Below are positions 1 through 5,409 of a DNA stretch of 5,409 bases, piece after piece. Under the pieces are notes generated by a model. That model was not told the origin of the DNA. It did not search any database and worked only from the letters and a program-made list of their open reading frames with translations. The stretch comes from Vermiphilus sp. (GTDB lineage: Bacteria; Ratteibacteria; UBA8468; B48-G9; JAFGKM01), in assembly GCA_020722825.1 (NCBI GenBank), contig DYKC01000069.1, positions 1 through 5,409 of the forward strand, written 5' to 3'. Position numbers and translations under genes: made by a program. The first letter of the stretch is position 1. Every line of letters begins with the position of its first letter.

Positions 1-166
1 GGGGTAGCCAGAACTTGAAAGAAGAAAATTGCTTTTACTTGTTGTCTATCAATGGCTTATGCTATAATCGCTGGGGGTAAAATGCGTCAAGAGAAACCAG
101 AGCTACTTTGTAACCTCCTTTACCTAGAGCCCCTGTCTTTTGTCGTGAGGGACTATGATTTTATCT
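1..166. other. Non-coding flank downstream of the amidohydrolase gene
   Basis: No gene is supported here. All three minus-strand frames after the amidohydrolase stop close quickly. The purine-rich AAAGGAGG on the minus strand (about 112-120) looks like a ribosome-binding site but has no start codon at a usable distance. A plus-strand reading from ATG at 52 or 82 runs into the antisense of the amidohydrolase and matches nothing I know. An imperfect stem (128-134 with 148-154, one G-U pair, 13-nt loop) could mark the transcript end, but no T-run follows it. A possible plus-strand promoter core is listed separately. Confidence 0.6.
60..68 (+). promoter_or_regulatory. Possible extended -10 promoter element
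   Basis: TGC followed by a perfect TATAAT (63-68) matches an extended -10 element on the plus strand. A poor -35 candidate, TTGTCT (42-47), lies 15 nt upstream. No supported plus-strand gene follows inside the window. It could be a chance match in AT-rich intergenic DNA or give antisense transcription into the amidohydrolase gene. Low confidence. Confidence 0.2.
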
Positions 167-1021
167 TTACAGTTTCAGAATTTTTTCGGCATTTGTCTGC
201 GTTATCTTCCTGTGTACAGTCTCGGATATTATCCCCCTTTCCAGTATATCTTTGAAATAATCCACTATGGGCGTCTCCTGCCCTATGTGGCAGAGGTCTG
301 TGCCAAAGAGCAGACGGTCCTGAAACTCTGTTAGAAGTTTATAGCCGTACTGCCTGTCTCTCGTAATGGCATTATATCCACTGCTGGCAGACAGGTCTGC
401 ATAGAGGTTCGGATAACTTTTGAAAAGTTTTTGCACCCGACCTCCGGGACTCACGGGTCCCTTGGGATAACCGCCTCTCGTCTCATCGGTTACATCACCG
501 CTTATCTCTGACCAGAAAGCCGCTGAGTGCCCGATGAAAATAGTGTCCGGGCACTTTTTAAGCGTATTTTCCAGACGGGGTAGGTGCAGGTCATCTACCA
601 GCCCGTAACTGCCGCCTACTCTGGTATGGATGTGAAACAAAACAGGCAGGCCCGCCTTACCACACTGCCTGAAAAGATTTATGCACAGAGGGCTGTCAAA
701 GTAGACATTAGCCATTACCTCTCCAAGTCCTTTACATCCGGCTTTTTTGTATCTGTTCAGCAAAGAAGAAAAATCCGTTTCAGGAGAATTTCCTCCTGCA
801 CGCGGGTCTATGTTGCAAAACGGTATCACCTTTCTGGGGTGGCGCTTATAAACCTTCAGGACATCTTCGGTTCCGAAATAAAAATAGGGAGATTCCTGAG
901 CGACAATGGGCAGGATTACAAACCTATCTATTCCCAGTTCGCCCATCCTTTTCACAAGATGTTTCTCCGTAAACGGTTTTTCACCCCACATTGTCATAAT
1001 GTGCGTGTGCACATCTATCAT
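167..1021 (-). CDS. Amidohydrolase family protein (Amidohydro_2-type TIM-barrel metal-dependent hydrolase)
   Basis: A 284-residue protein, near the usual length for single-domain amidohydrolases of the Amidohydro_2 group. The metal-ligand pattern is intact: DVHTHI at the N-terminus gives the HxH pair (H5, H7), GLGEV supplies E101, the FHIHT strand supplies H130 and H132, FIGHS supplies H165, and FGTDLCH near residue 242 gives the catalytic Asp. Such enzymes are soluble and hydrolyse C-N, C-O or C-C bonds or decarboxylate small acids; the substrate here cannot be read. No signal peptide or membrane segment is seen. The start is set by GGGAG (1033-1029) seven nt upstream, lying inside the last codons of the preceding aminotransferase gene. 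Only 3 nt separate that stop from this ATG, so the two are almost surely co-transcribed and probably translationally coupled. It is the last gene of the apparent operon. Family is confident, substrate unknown. Confidence 0.9.
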   Translation of the reverse strand: MIDVHTHIMTMWGEKPFTEKHLVKRMGELGIDRFVILPIVAQESPYFYFGTEDVLKVYKRHPRKVIPFCNIDPRAGGNSPETDFSSLLNRYKKAGCKGLGEVMANVYFDSPLCINLFRQCGKAGLPVLFHIHTRVGGSYGLVDDLHLPRLENTLKKCPDTIFIGHSAAFWSEISGDVTDETRGGYPKGPVSPGGRVQKLFKSYPNLYADLSASSGYNAITRDRQYGYKLLTEFQDRLLFGTDLCHIGQETPIVDYFKDILERGIISETVHRKITQTNAEKILKL

Positions 1022-1024
1022 TTT

Positions 1025-2266
1025 TTATCTCCCGTAATATTGTTCAACTTTTCTGAACGCCTTTATTGTATCACTGACCTCTTTTTCCCCCCAGCATTCA
1101 TGTATGTACATCGTCATATATTCGGCAAGAGCCCTTTCTGCAGAAGGACAGCTGTTTTCATAGTTTATCTTTCTTACACCTGGCAAACTCCAGGGAAGAC
1201 GGGATTTCCCGAACGTATTTCTTTCAACAATCCATTTTTGCTGATATATTGGTATAACATAGTGGGCTCCCACGGGGATACCTTCTGCCTGGAGCGCTTT
1301 TGATAAGGTTTGTTTGTCCACCTTCAGTTTTTTCTTTTCCGGCAGAACAAAACAAAACCAGGGATTGGGTTCTGCTGAAGGCAAAATCTTCCAGAGTTTG
1401 AAACAGGAGAGTTCTTTTTCAAATCCCTTCTTCAATCCTTCCCAGACCCTCACCCTTTTTTCCATAATCTTTTTCAGTTTTTTCAGTTGTATCCTTCCGA
1501 TTGCCGCCTCAAGTTCAGTCATCCTGTAGTTAAGTCCTGCAAAAAGATTGGTCGTTTCCGGAGAGTTGAAAGGCTTGCCTCTGTCTGCAAAACGTTTGGC
1601 GTTCCAGTATAATTCTTCATTGTTTGTTAATACCATCCCACCCTGCCCGCCGCTTGTGGTATGTTTGCCGCTCATCATACTGAAACAACTGAGATCCCCG
1701 AAAGAACCAACATACCGCCCGTTATATTTAGCGCCGTGTGACTGGGCACAGTCCTCAATAACGTAGATTTTATGCCGTCGGGCAATCCGGACTATTTCTT
1801 CAATTTTTGCAGGATTTCCTGCAAGATGAACAACTATGACTGCTCTGGTTTTTGCGGTAATATTTTTCTCAACCGAAGCGGGGGACAGGTTAAGTGTAGA
1901 GTACTCAACATCTGCAAAGACAGGTATGCACTGCTGAAATAGAATAGGCGATACCGTACCGGGGTCTGTTATGGGTGTGGTAATTATCTCGCTTCCTGGT
2001 TCCAATCGCAATGCAGCAATTGCGGAATGGATTGCTGCTGTGCCCGAACTGACCGCAGTTGCAAACCTCACTCCGAAATATGCTGCAAATTCTCTTTCAT
2101 ATGCATCCACCTCAACACCGCCGTATCTGTCAAAAGCACCACCGAAGGTCATCACCTTTCTGAAAAGTTTTAGTACTGCTTTTTTTTCCGTCTCACCAAG
2201 CATCACCCTTGCAGGCATCGGTCTTGCCCGCACAGGAATGCCTCCATCTATTGCAATCTTCTCCAT
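1025..2266 (-). CDS. DegT/DnrJ/EryC1/StrS family aminotransferase (second copy)
   Basis: A PLP-dependent fold-type I enzyme of 413 residues, typical length for this family. The opening DGG...P pattern is followed by the cofactor phosphate-binding SSGTAA (73-78), the EDCAQSHGA motif (D172 for the pyridine nitrogen, Q175 stacking region) and the Schiff-base lysine K201 in FSMMSGK, then a GGQGG turn. Known relatives transfer an amino group, usually from Glu or Gln, to keto-sugars or keto-cyclitols such as scyllo-inosose; automatic annotation often says glutamine--scyllo-inositol transaminase, which I would not assert. An in-frame ATG at 2281 exists, but it sits directly on the Shine-Dalgarno GAGGAG, so the ATG at 2266 (MEKIAIDGG) is preferred and matches the family N-terminus. 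It lies 70 nt after the first aminotransferase and 3 nt before the amidohydrolase. It is clearly divergent from its neighbour, so not a recent tandem duplicate. Confidence 0.92.
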   Translation of the reverse strand: MEKIAIDGGIPVRARPMPARVMLGETEKKAVLKLFRKVMTFGGAFDRYGGVEVDAYEREFAAYFGVRFATAVSSGTAAIHSAIAALRLEPGSEIITTPITDPGTVSPILFQQCIPVFADVEYSTLNLSPASVEKNITAKTRAVIVVHLAGNPAKIEEIVRIARRHKIYVIEDCAQSHGAKYNGRYVGSFGDLSCFSMMSGKHTTSGGQGGMVLTNNEELYWNAKRFADRGKPFNSPETTNLFAGLNYRMTELEAAIGRIQLKKLKKIMEKRVRVWEGLKKGFEKELSCFKLWKILPSAEPNPWFCFVLPEKKKLKVDKQTLSKALQAEGIPVGAHYVIPIYQQKWIVERNTFGKSRLPWSLPGVRKINYENSCPSAERALAEYMTMYIHECWGEKEVSDTIKAFRKVEQYYGR

Positions 2267-2273
2267 AATTTTG

Positions 2274-2279
2274 CTCCTC
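2274..2279 (-). promoter_or_regulatory. Shine-Dalgarno site that decides the second aminotransferase start
   Basis: GAGGAG lies 7 nt upstream of the ATG at 2266. It overlaps the G of the upstream in-frame ATG (2281-2279) and its codons 2-3, so it can serve only the downstream start. This shortens the protein by five residues compared with the longest reading. Confidence 0.75.
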
Positions 2280-2336
2280 ATGATAGCAGCGGCATTTATG
2301 CCACACTAAGACCGTGTAAGGAATTGCCCCGCTACA

Positions 2337-3653
2337 TTAGTGGAAAGAAAGTCCCCAACTACCGATGTTTTCAGGATCACCGGGGTCATCTGAAAGCAGT
2401 TCCTTGTGGTTTTCAATCACCTTCCTTATTGCACCGGCGTACTCCTTTATAATCTCAGGATAATATTTTTTGAACCAGGGTACCCTGAAAACACGTGACT
2501 GGATTCCTTCAGTGACGGGAAGCGGTCCCCCAAACCCGCGTATATCTTCCACGGAATTAGATATTACCGTTGGTCTGCCATCTTTATAAACATCCAGTAC
2601 GTTCAACAGCGGGTGTTTATGCAAAGCGATGTTGCAGCCGGGCGCTAAATTCACCCCTTCTGCCCGGACCGCCTCACAAAACCTTGTAATGGATAAACCA
2701 TTCAGTTCATCACTTTTATAGTGTCCGAGTGGAGAATACCACCCGCCCATCGTTGTCCCTGAACCTTTAGCAGGCCTGGGCGACCTGACACCGGGCAGTC
2801 CATCAAGACTATCCCAGAAATAGTTCATTGCCCTGTCTATCTCAGCCATCTCTGAAGGATACTTTTTAAGTTGTACCAGCCCCACAGCAGAAGACATCTG
2901 GTGCATACGGTACTTGTAGCCACCCCATGGTAAGCCCGCTCCTTTCTTTAACTCCGGAACTGTCAGTTCATTGTGTCTTTCATAGTGCCCGAAAGCAATA
3001 CCCCTTTCATAAATTTCTCTGTCATTGGTAAGCATAATCCCTGCTTCACCTATGGCAAAAGATTTCCCGCTCATACAGGAAAAGGCAGAGACATCTCCAA
3101 AGGTTCCCACCATCCTGCCTTTATACATTGCTCCGTGAGCGTGAGAAACATCCTCAACTATCTTCAGGTTGTACTTACGGGCAACAGTTATTATTCTATC
3201 CATATCGGCAGGTCTGCCGCAGTAGTGTACCACCAGAATCGCTTTTGTTTTTTTAGTAATCCTCTTCTCAATATCCGCCGGGTCAATGCATAGTGTATCA
3301 GGGTCTATATCCGCAAAGACAACCGTGCCGCCCAAGGAAAAGACAGGCAGACAGGAAGCCCAGTATGTGACTGACGGACATATGACCTCATCCCCTTTTC
3401 CGATGCCGATACCAAAAAAAGCACAGTGAAGAGCCGCAGTACCGGTATTACATCCCAGCCCATAATTCATGCCGTGCCAGTCAGCAAAACCTCTCTCAAA
3501 CTGTTTCGTTATATTGGTACCTGACATATTCCCAGCCCTTAAAACCTCCAATACCGAATCCTCCATTTCCTTTGTAACGATAGGCCACCTGAAAATATCT
3601 TTCGGGTCTGATGTTACCGCCTTTCTACCGCCCAGAAGTGCAAGTTTACTCAT
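2337..3653 (-). CDS. DegT/DnrJ/EryC1/StrS family aminotransferase (first copy)
   Basis: A 438-residue PLP-dependent aminotransferase. It starts with the family-typical LALLGG and a FRWP segment, followed by the phosphate-binding NTGTAAL (69-75), the EDVSHAHGA motif (D168; H171 where many relatives have Gln, a known variation) and the Schiff-base lysine K197 in FSCMSGK, then GEAGIMLTND. All residues expected for PLP chemistry are present, so it should be active. It probably aminates a keto-sugar or keto-cyclitol in the cytoplasm; oxidoreductase or dehydratase members of the family also exist but usually lack the lysine, which is present here. Its ATG overlaps by 8 nt the stop of the broken upstream gene, and its GGAGG (3667-3663, 9 nt away) lies within that gene. 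The C-terminus (about residues 415-438) extends beyond the usual family end with a Gly/Asp/Pro-rich tail. The exact substrate is unknown. Confidence 0.93.
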   Translation of the reverse strand: MSKLALLGGRKAVTSDPKDIFRWPIVTKEMEDSVLEVLRAGNMSGTNITKQFERGFADWHGMNYGLGCNTGTAALHCAFFGIGIGKGDEVICPSVTYWASCLPVFSLGGTVVFADIDPDTLCIDPADIEKRITKKTKAILVVHYCGRPADMDRIITVARKYNLKIVEDVSHAHGAMYKGRMVGTFGDVSAFSCMSGKSFAIGEAGIMLTNDREIYERGIAFGHYERHNELTVPELKKGAGLPWGGYKYRMHQMSSAVGLVQLKKYPSEMAEIDRAMNYFWDSLDGLPGVRSPRPAKGSGTTMGGWYSPLGHYKSDELNGLSITRFCEAVRAEGVNLAPGCNIALHKHPLLNVLDVYKDGRPTVISNSVEDIRGFGGPLPVTEGIQSRVFRVPWFKKYYPEIIKEYAGAIRKVIENHKELLSDDPGDPENIGSWGLSFH

Positions 3654-4117
3654 TTCCTCTTTCCTCCATTTTCCTCGTAAGATCCAGAAGTCTCTTTATC
3701 TTTGGTTCCTCCTCTGCAAAGTCCATTGAACTTTGGAGCATCCGGACGATATCGCCGCAGTTCTTCAAGAACCTCAAGCTTTTTCTTAATCAAAGGCGTC
3801 TCAAGATAATTATCCGGTTCTTCAAGTTTATCAATCTCTTCGGGGCTTTTTATAACAGAGTGGGTGTAGGTTCAGAGTCTTCAGGATAGATAACCTTCCC
3901 GCCGAATATTGAAACGTGGGTGTAGCAGAAACCCGCCCGCCTTGGAACCGGAGCAGGAACGCCCAGACGCTCAGCCAGAGGCTTCATACTCTCACATACC
4001 TTCCCCATACCTTTTGCATCAAAGTGCAGTTGATAGAGAGTGTAATCCCGCCTGTTCTGGCCACCAGTGGGTCAGAAAAGCCAAAAAAGATGAAACGATA
4101 TTCTCTTTTTTAAGCAT
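3646..4117 (-). pseudogene. Broken and shortened uroporphyrinogen decarboxylase-like (URO-D superfamily) gene
   Basis: No single frame is open, but a consistent protein appears when frames are changed. From ATG 4117: MLKKENIV...THWWPEQ (to about 4052). One frame on: RRDYTLYQLHFDAKG, PLAERLGVPAPVPR, then IFGGKVIYPEDSEPT (to about 3865; that frame stops at 3852-3850). Back in the first frame: HSVIKSPEEIDKLEEPDNY and LEELRRYRPDAPKF (to about 3745). Then again in the second frame: FAEEEPKIKRLL, ending ERGNE with TAA at 3648-3646. The FGGKV..PEDSEP, SPEEIDKL and PD motifs are characteristic of URO-D/MtaA-like methyltransferase relatives. The sum is only about 155 residues against roughly 340 for the family, so an internal deletion as well as indels is likely. 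AAGGGTG precedes the ATG. The 8-nt overlap with the following aminotransferase gene implies an old operon link. Sequencing or assembly errors could explain the indels but not easily the missing length. Confidence 0.7.
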
Positions 4118-4129
4118 CTCACCCTTACA

Positions 4130-4145
4130 TTATCAAGGTTGATAA
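4130..4145. repeat. Perfect 16-bp palindrome after groES
   Basis: TTATCAA and TTGATAA form a perfect 7-bp inverted repeat around a 2-nt GG centre. It begins 2 nt after the groES stop codon in the groES-to-decarboxylase gap. A 2-nt loop is too tight for a good RNA hairpin and no T-run follows, so it is not a convincing terminator. A symmetrical operator site or chance are both possible. Confidence 0.45.
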
Positions 4146-4147
4146 CA

Positions 4148-4438
4148 TCAGTCGGGTATTTTATCAGAAACCTCATATTTTGCCAAAAGATCTTCTTCGC
4201 TCAAAATAATATATTTCTCTCCATCCATCTCTATTTCGCTACCGCTAAATTCTTTATAAAAGACATGGTCTCCCACTGCTACCTCGTCAGTCGCATCCTT
4301 GGCTACAGCAATTACCTTCCCTTCGTTCAGGTCTTCCTTGGCTGTATCCGGAATGTATATGCCTCCAGAGGTTTTCTCCTCGGATTTTAGAGGTTTAACA
4401 ACAACCTTGCCGTTTATGGGTCTCATTTTTCTCATCAT
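4148..4438 (-). CDS. groES: Co-chaperonin GroES (10 kDa chaperonin, Cpn10)
   Basis: A 96-residue protein covering the whole Cpn10 fold. It opens with RPINGKVVVKP, then the mobile loop region KTSGGIYIP (residues 22-30, where IYI replaces the more usual IVL GroEL-contact tripeptide), NEGKVIAV (38-45), VAVGDHVFY (53-61) and the closing EIEMDGEKYIILSEEDLLA. It forms the heptameric lid on GroEL during ATP-driven protein folding in the cytoplasm. Three ATGs are possible (4438, 4435, 4426). The strong AAGGAGG (4447-4441) is only 2 nt from the first and 5 nt from the second, so 4435 may be the true start; the family usually begins near the third. It lies 11 nt after the thioredoxin/glutaredoxin gene, with its ribosome-binding site in the gap, so the two form one unit. 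No groEL follows: the next gene is a broken decarboxylase-like gene. Heat-shock CIRCE-type repeats are not seen. Confidence 0.95.
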   Translation of the reverse strand: MMRKMRPINGKVVVKPLKSEEKTSGGIYIPDTAKEDLNEGKVIAVAKDATDEVAVGDHVFYKEFSGSEIEMDGEKYIILSEEDLLAKYEVSDKIPD

Positions 4439-4449
4439 CCCCTCCTTGT

Positions 4450-5031
4450 TTAAGATACAAGTAACCTTTCTATCTTTGCCTGGTCAAAACCCACTATCAG
4501 CCTTCCGTTTATGTCAATCTGGGGAACTGCCATCTGCCCACTACGTGCCACAAGATGTTCTGCAGCACTCTGGTTTCTGGATACATCTATTTCACGGAAA
4601 TTAACTCCCCTTTTCCTCAAGTAATTTTTAACTGCCCCGCACGCAGGACATCCGGGGCTAGTATAAACCGTAACACTGTGAGATTTGCTTTTCTCTCCTC
4701 TGCTATGAGCAGATACCGACCCTACACCAAAAACCCTTCCGTAGAACCTGCCGCTTTCAAGCCCTTCCACCCTTCTGGTAGCCTCTCCCTTTTCAATACT
4801 GATAACCGTAGGTACCACCTCAACCTGAAACTCCTTGTGCAATCCTTTAACTTTCTCTACATCAACGATGTAAATCTGCAGGTTTTCGTTCTCCTCGCTG
4901 AAGATCTTCAATTCATTCAGAAACCTTTCAGCCGAAGATGAGAAACCACCATAAAAAGCAAGAACAAAAAAATCCTTATGTTCTTTCTTAACCTGTTGAA
5001 AATGCTCTTCGTCTTTTATCCAGGAAAGCAT
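4450..5031 (-). CDS. Fusion of a cysteine-less thioredoxin-like domain and a glutaredoxin domain
   Basis: A 193-residue, two-domain cytoplasmic protein. Residues 1 to about 100 follow the thioredoxin pattern: FFVLAFYGGFSSSAERF at the active-site helix, YIVDVEK as the central strand, VEVVPT with the cis-Pro at 74, then GLESG. The usual WCGPC is replaced by YGGFSSS, with no cysteine, so this half cannot do dithiol chemistry. After a Ser/Lys/Gly-rich linker (about 103-118), residues 119-193 form a glutaredoxin/NrdH-like domain: VTVYTSPGCPACGAVKNYL with the CPAC pair (C128, C131), the AVPQIDI cis-Pro loop (P170) and VGFD near 181. The second half should be a working thiol-disulphide oxidoreductase. 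The start ATG at 5031 has AAGGAG (5046-5041) 9 nt upstream, and a near-consensus promoter lies about 60 nt upstream. It heads the apparent operon and is paired with groES, which suggests a redox/folding stress role (inference). The physiological partner is unknown. Confidence 0.88.
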   Translation of the reverse strand: MLSWIKDEEHFQQVKKEHKDFFVLAFYGGFSSSAERFLNELKIFSEENENLQIYIVDVEKVKGLHKEFQVEVVPTVISIEKGEATRRVEGLESGRFYGRVFGVGSVSAHSRGEKSKSHSVTVYTSPGCPACGAVKNYLRKRGVNFREIDVSRNQSAAEHLVARSGQMAVPQIDINGRLIVGFDQAKIERLLVS

Positions 5032-5092
5032 TTTTCGTCATCTCCTTATTGGTTCTCTGTTTGCACCAAGATATTTTACTGCAAAACAGAAT

Positions 5093-5120
5093 ATTGTAAA
5101 ATACAGTTTAAAAATGTCAA
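5093..5120 (-). promoter_or_regulatory. Near-consensus sigma-70-type promoter for the operon
   Basis: Reading the minus strand, a perfect TTGACA (5120-5115) is followed by a 16-nt AT-rich spacer and TACAAT (5098-5093), five of six matches to the -10 consensus. Transcription would start near 5086 and give a leader of about 55 nt with AAGGAG just before the ATG at 5031. The -35 box overlaps the stop codon of the transposase remnant, so the promoter sits at the junction of mobile-element and host DNA. It is the only strong promoter I find for the five downstream minus-strand genes. Confidence 0.7.
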
Positions 5121-5404
5121 ATTTTTTTAGTGCCGTCCTTAAGGAAAAACAAGGCAAAAGGAACTTCATTTGTAGTATCATCTACCCCGCCAATGAGATA
5201 GAGTCTTGGACCTCTTCCTTCAAGAAAATCATGGTCTGATGTGTCATACTGAAGCATCATTCCTTCTTTTGGCATAGGCCCTCTCCATACTCTATGTTCA
5301 GGATGTTTTTTCCTTTCATATAAACCGCTTTCAATTGGTTTTACCAGAATGTAATGTATGAGCGTCAGAAAGTGAAAAGATGGTCTATTTCCATTCTGGT
5401 AATG
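5117..5404 (-). pseudogene. Truncated integrase-core (rve, ISNCY-like) DDE transposase remnant
   Basis: A minus-strand frame of 95 codons ends in TGA (5119-5117). It reads ESGLYERKKHPEHRVWRG, then MLQYDTSDHDFLEGRGPRLY and IGGVDDTTNEVPFALFF. This matches the start of the rve catalytic domain of ISNCY/IS481-type transposases: the end of the helix-turn-helix region, the basic linker, the first catalytic Asp in QYDTSDHDF and the GVDDTT strand. The protein stops soon after, at DGTKKI, so the second Asp and the Glu of the DDE triad and the whole C-terminus are missing. Upstream, the same frame hits TGA at 5407-5405, near the window edge, so the N-terminal half is also broken or in another frame. 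It cannot be functional. No terminal inverted repeat or target duplication is visible. It marks an old insertion upstream of the operon. Confidence 0.8.
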
Positions 5405-5409
5405 TCATC

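Noticed and set aside
112..120. AAAGGAGG on the minus strand as the ribosome-binding site of a further operon gene
   Set aside because: No ATG, GTG or TTG opens a lasting frame at a usable distance; the frames close within a few codons.
128..154. Possible terminator stem after the amidohydrolase gene
   Set aside because: The stem is only 7 bp with one G-U pair and a 13-nt loop, and no T-run follows on the minus strand. It is too weak to call a terminator.
52..255. Plus-strand small frame starting at 52, or at 82 after a G-rich stretch
   Set aside because: Its second half is antisense to the amidohydrolase C-terminus, the translation matches nothing recognisable, and the start at 52 lies upstream of the possible -10 element.
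584..1303. Long plus-strand open frame (239 codons)
   Set aside because: It lies antisense to the amidohydrolase and the end of the second aminotransferase, both with intact catalytic motifs. It has no ribosome-binding site and no family resemblance, so it is a shadow frame.
1471..1489. Short repeated TTTTTTCAG units
   Set aside because: These are lysine/leucine codons in a basic helix of the second aminotransferase, not a regulatory repeat.
2282..2336. Internal promoter or attenuator between the two aminotransferases
   Set aside because: There is a 5-bp inverted repeat (2291-2295 with 2298-2302) and a poor CATAAA after TG, but no matching -35 box and no T-run.
3909..4142. Plus-strand open frames over the broken decarboxylase-like gene
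   Set aside because: The minus strand gives recognisable family motifs across the same bases when frames are joined, and the plus-strand translations match nothing.
1..5409. CRISPR array, tRNA, rRNA or riboswitch
   Set aside because: No regularly spaced direct repeats, cloverleaf-like sequence or known aptamer core was seen on either strand.

Overview
The window looks like a piece of a bacterial chromosome from an uncultivated or poorly characterised lineage. The chaperonin co-factor GroES and canonical Shine-Dalgarno sites point to Bacteria. A run of uroporphyrinogen-decarboxylase-like, DegT-type aminotransferase and TIM-barrel amidohydrolase genes is, from general knowledge, frequent in Planctomycetota, Lentisphaerota, Poribacteria, Omnitrophota and similar groups. 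That placement is inference only. Base composition is moderate and I see no clear compositional break between genes.

Layout (all recognisable genes are on the minus strand, so read from right to left). At the right edge (about 5409-5117) is the truncated remnant of an integrase-core DDE transposase. Its last codon and stop overlap the -35 box of a near-consensus sigma-70-type promoter (5120-5093). This promoter faces a thioredoxin-like/glutaredoxin fusion gene (5031-4450), followed after 11 nt by groES (4438-4148). A 16-bp palindrome follows the groES stop. Next comes a broken, internally shortened gene of the uroporphyrinogen decarboxylase superfamily (4117-3646). It is readable only by changing frame about three times, and its end overlaps the start of the first DegT/DnrJ/EryC1/StrS aminotransferase (3653-2337). 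After a 70-nt gap comes a second, divergent aminotransferase of the same superfamily (2266-1025). It is followed 3 nt later by an Amidohydro_2-type metal-dependent hydrolase (1021-167). Positions 1-166 carry no gene I can support.

The spacing (11, about 30, -8, 70 and 3 nt) suggests that one transcript starting near 5086 could cover everything down to 167. Functionally there are two parts. A small stress/redox pair (thioredoxin-like/glutaredoxin plus GroES) comes first. A metabolic block of two PLP aminotransferases and a TIM-barrel hydrolase follows, plausibly acting on a sugar, cyclitol or related small molecule of unknown identity. The decarboxylase-like gene that once headed the metabolic block seems dead or is damaged by sequence errors. 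The best points for a second look are the promoter embedded in the transposon remnant, the thioredoxin domain without catalytic cysteines fused to a glutaredoxin, groES without groEL next to it, and the broken gene whose tail still carries the ribosome-binding site of the next gene.
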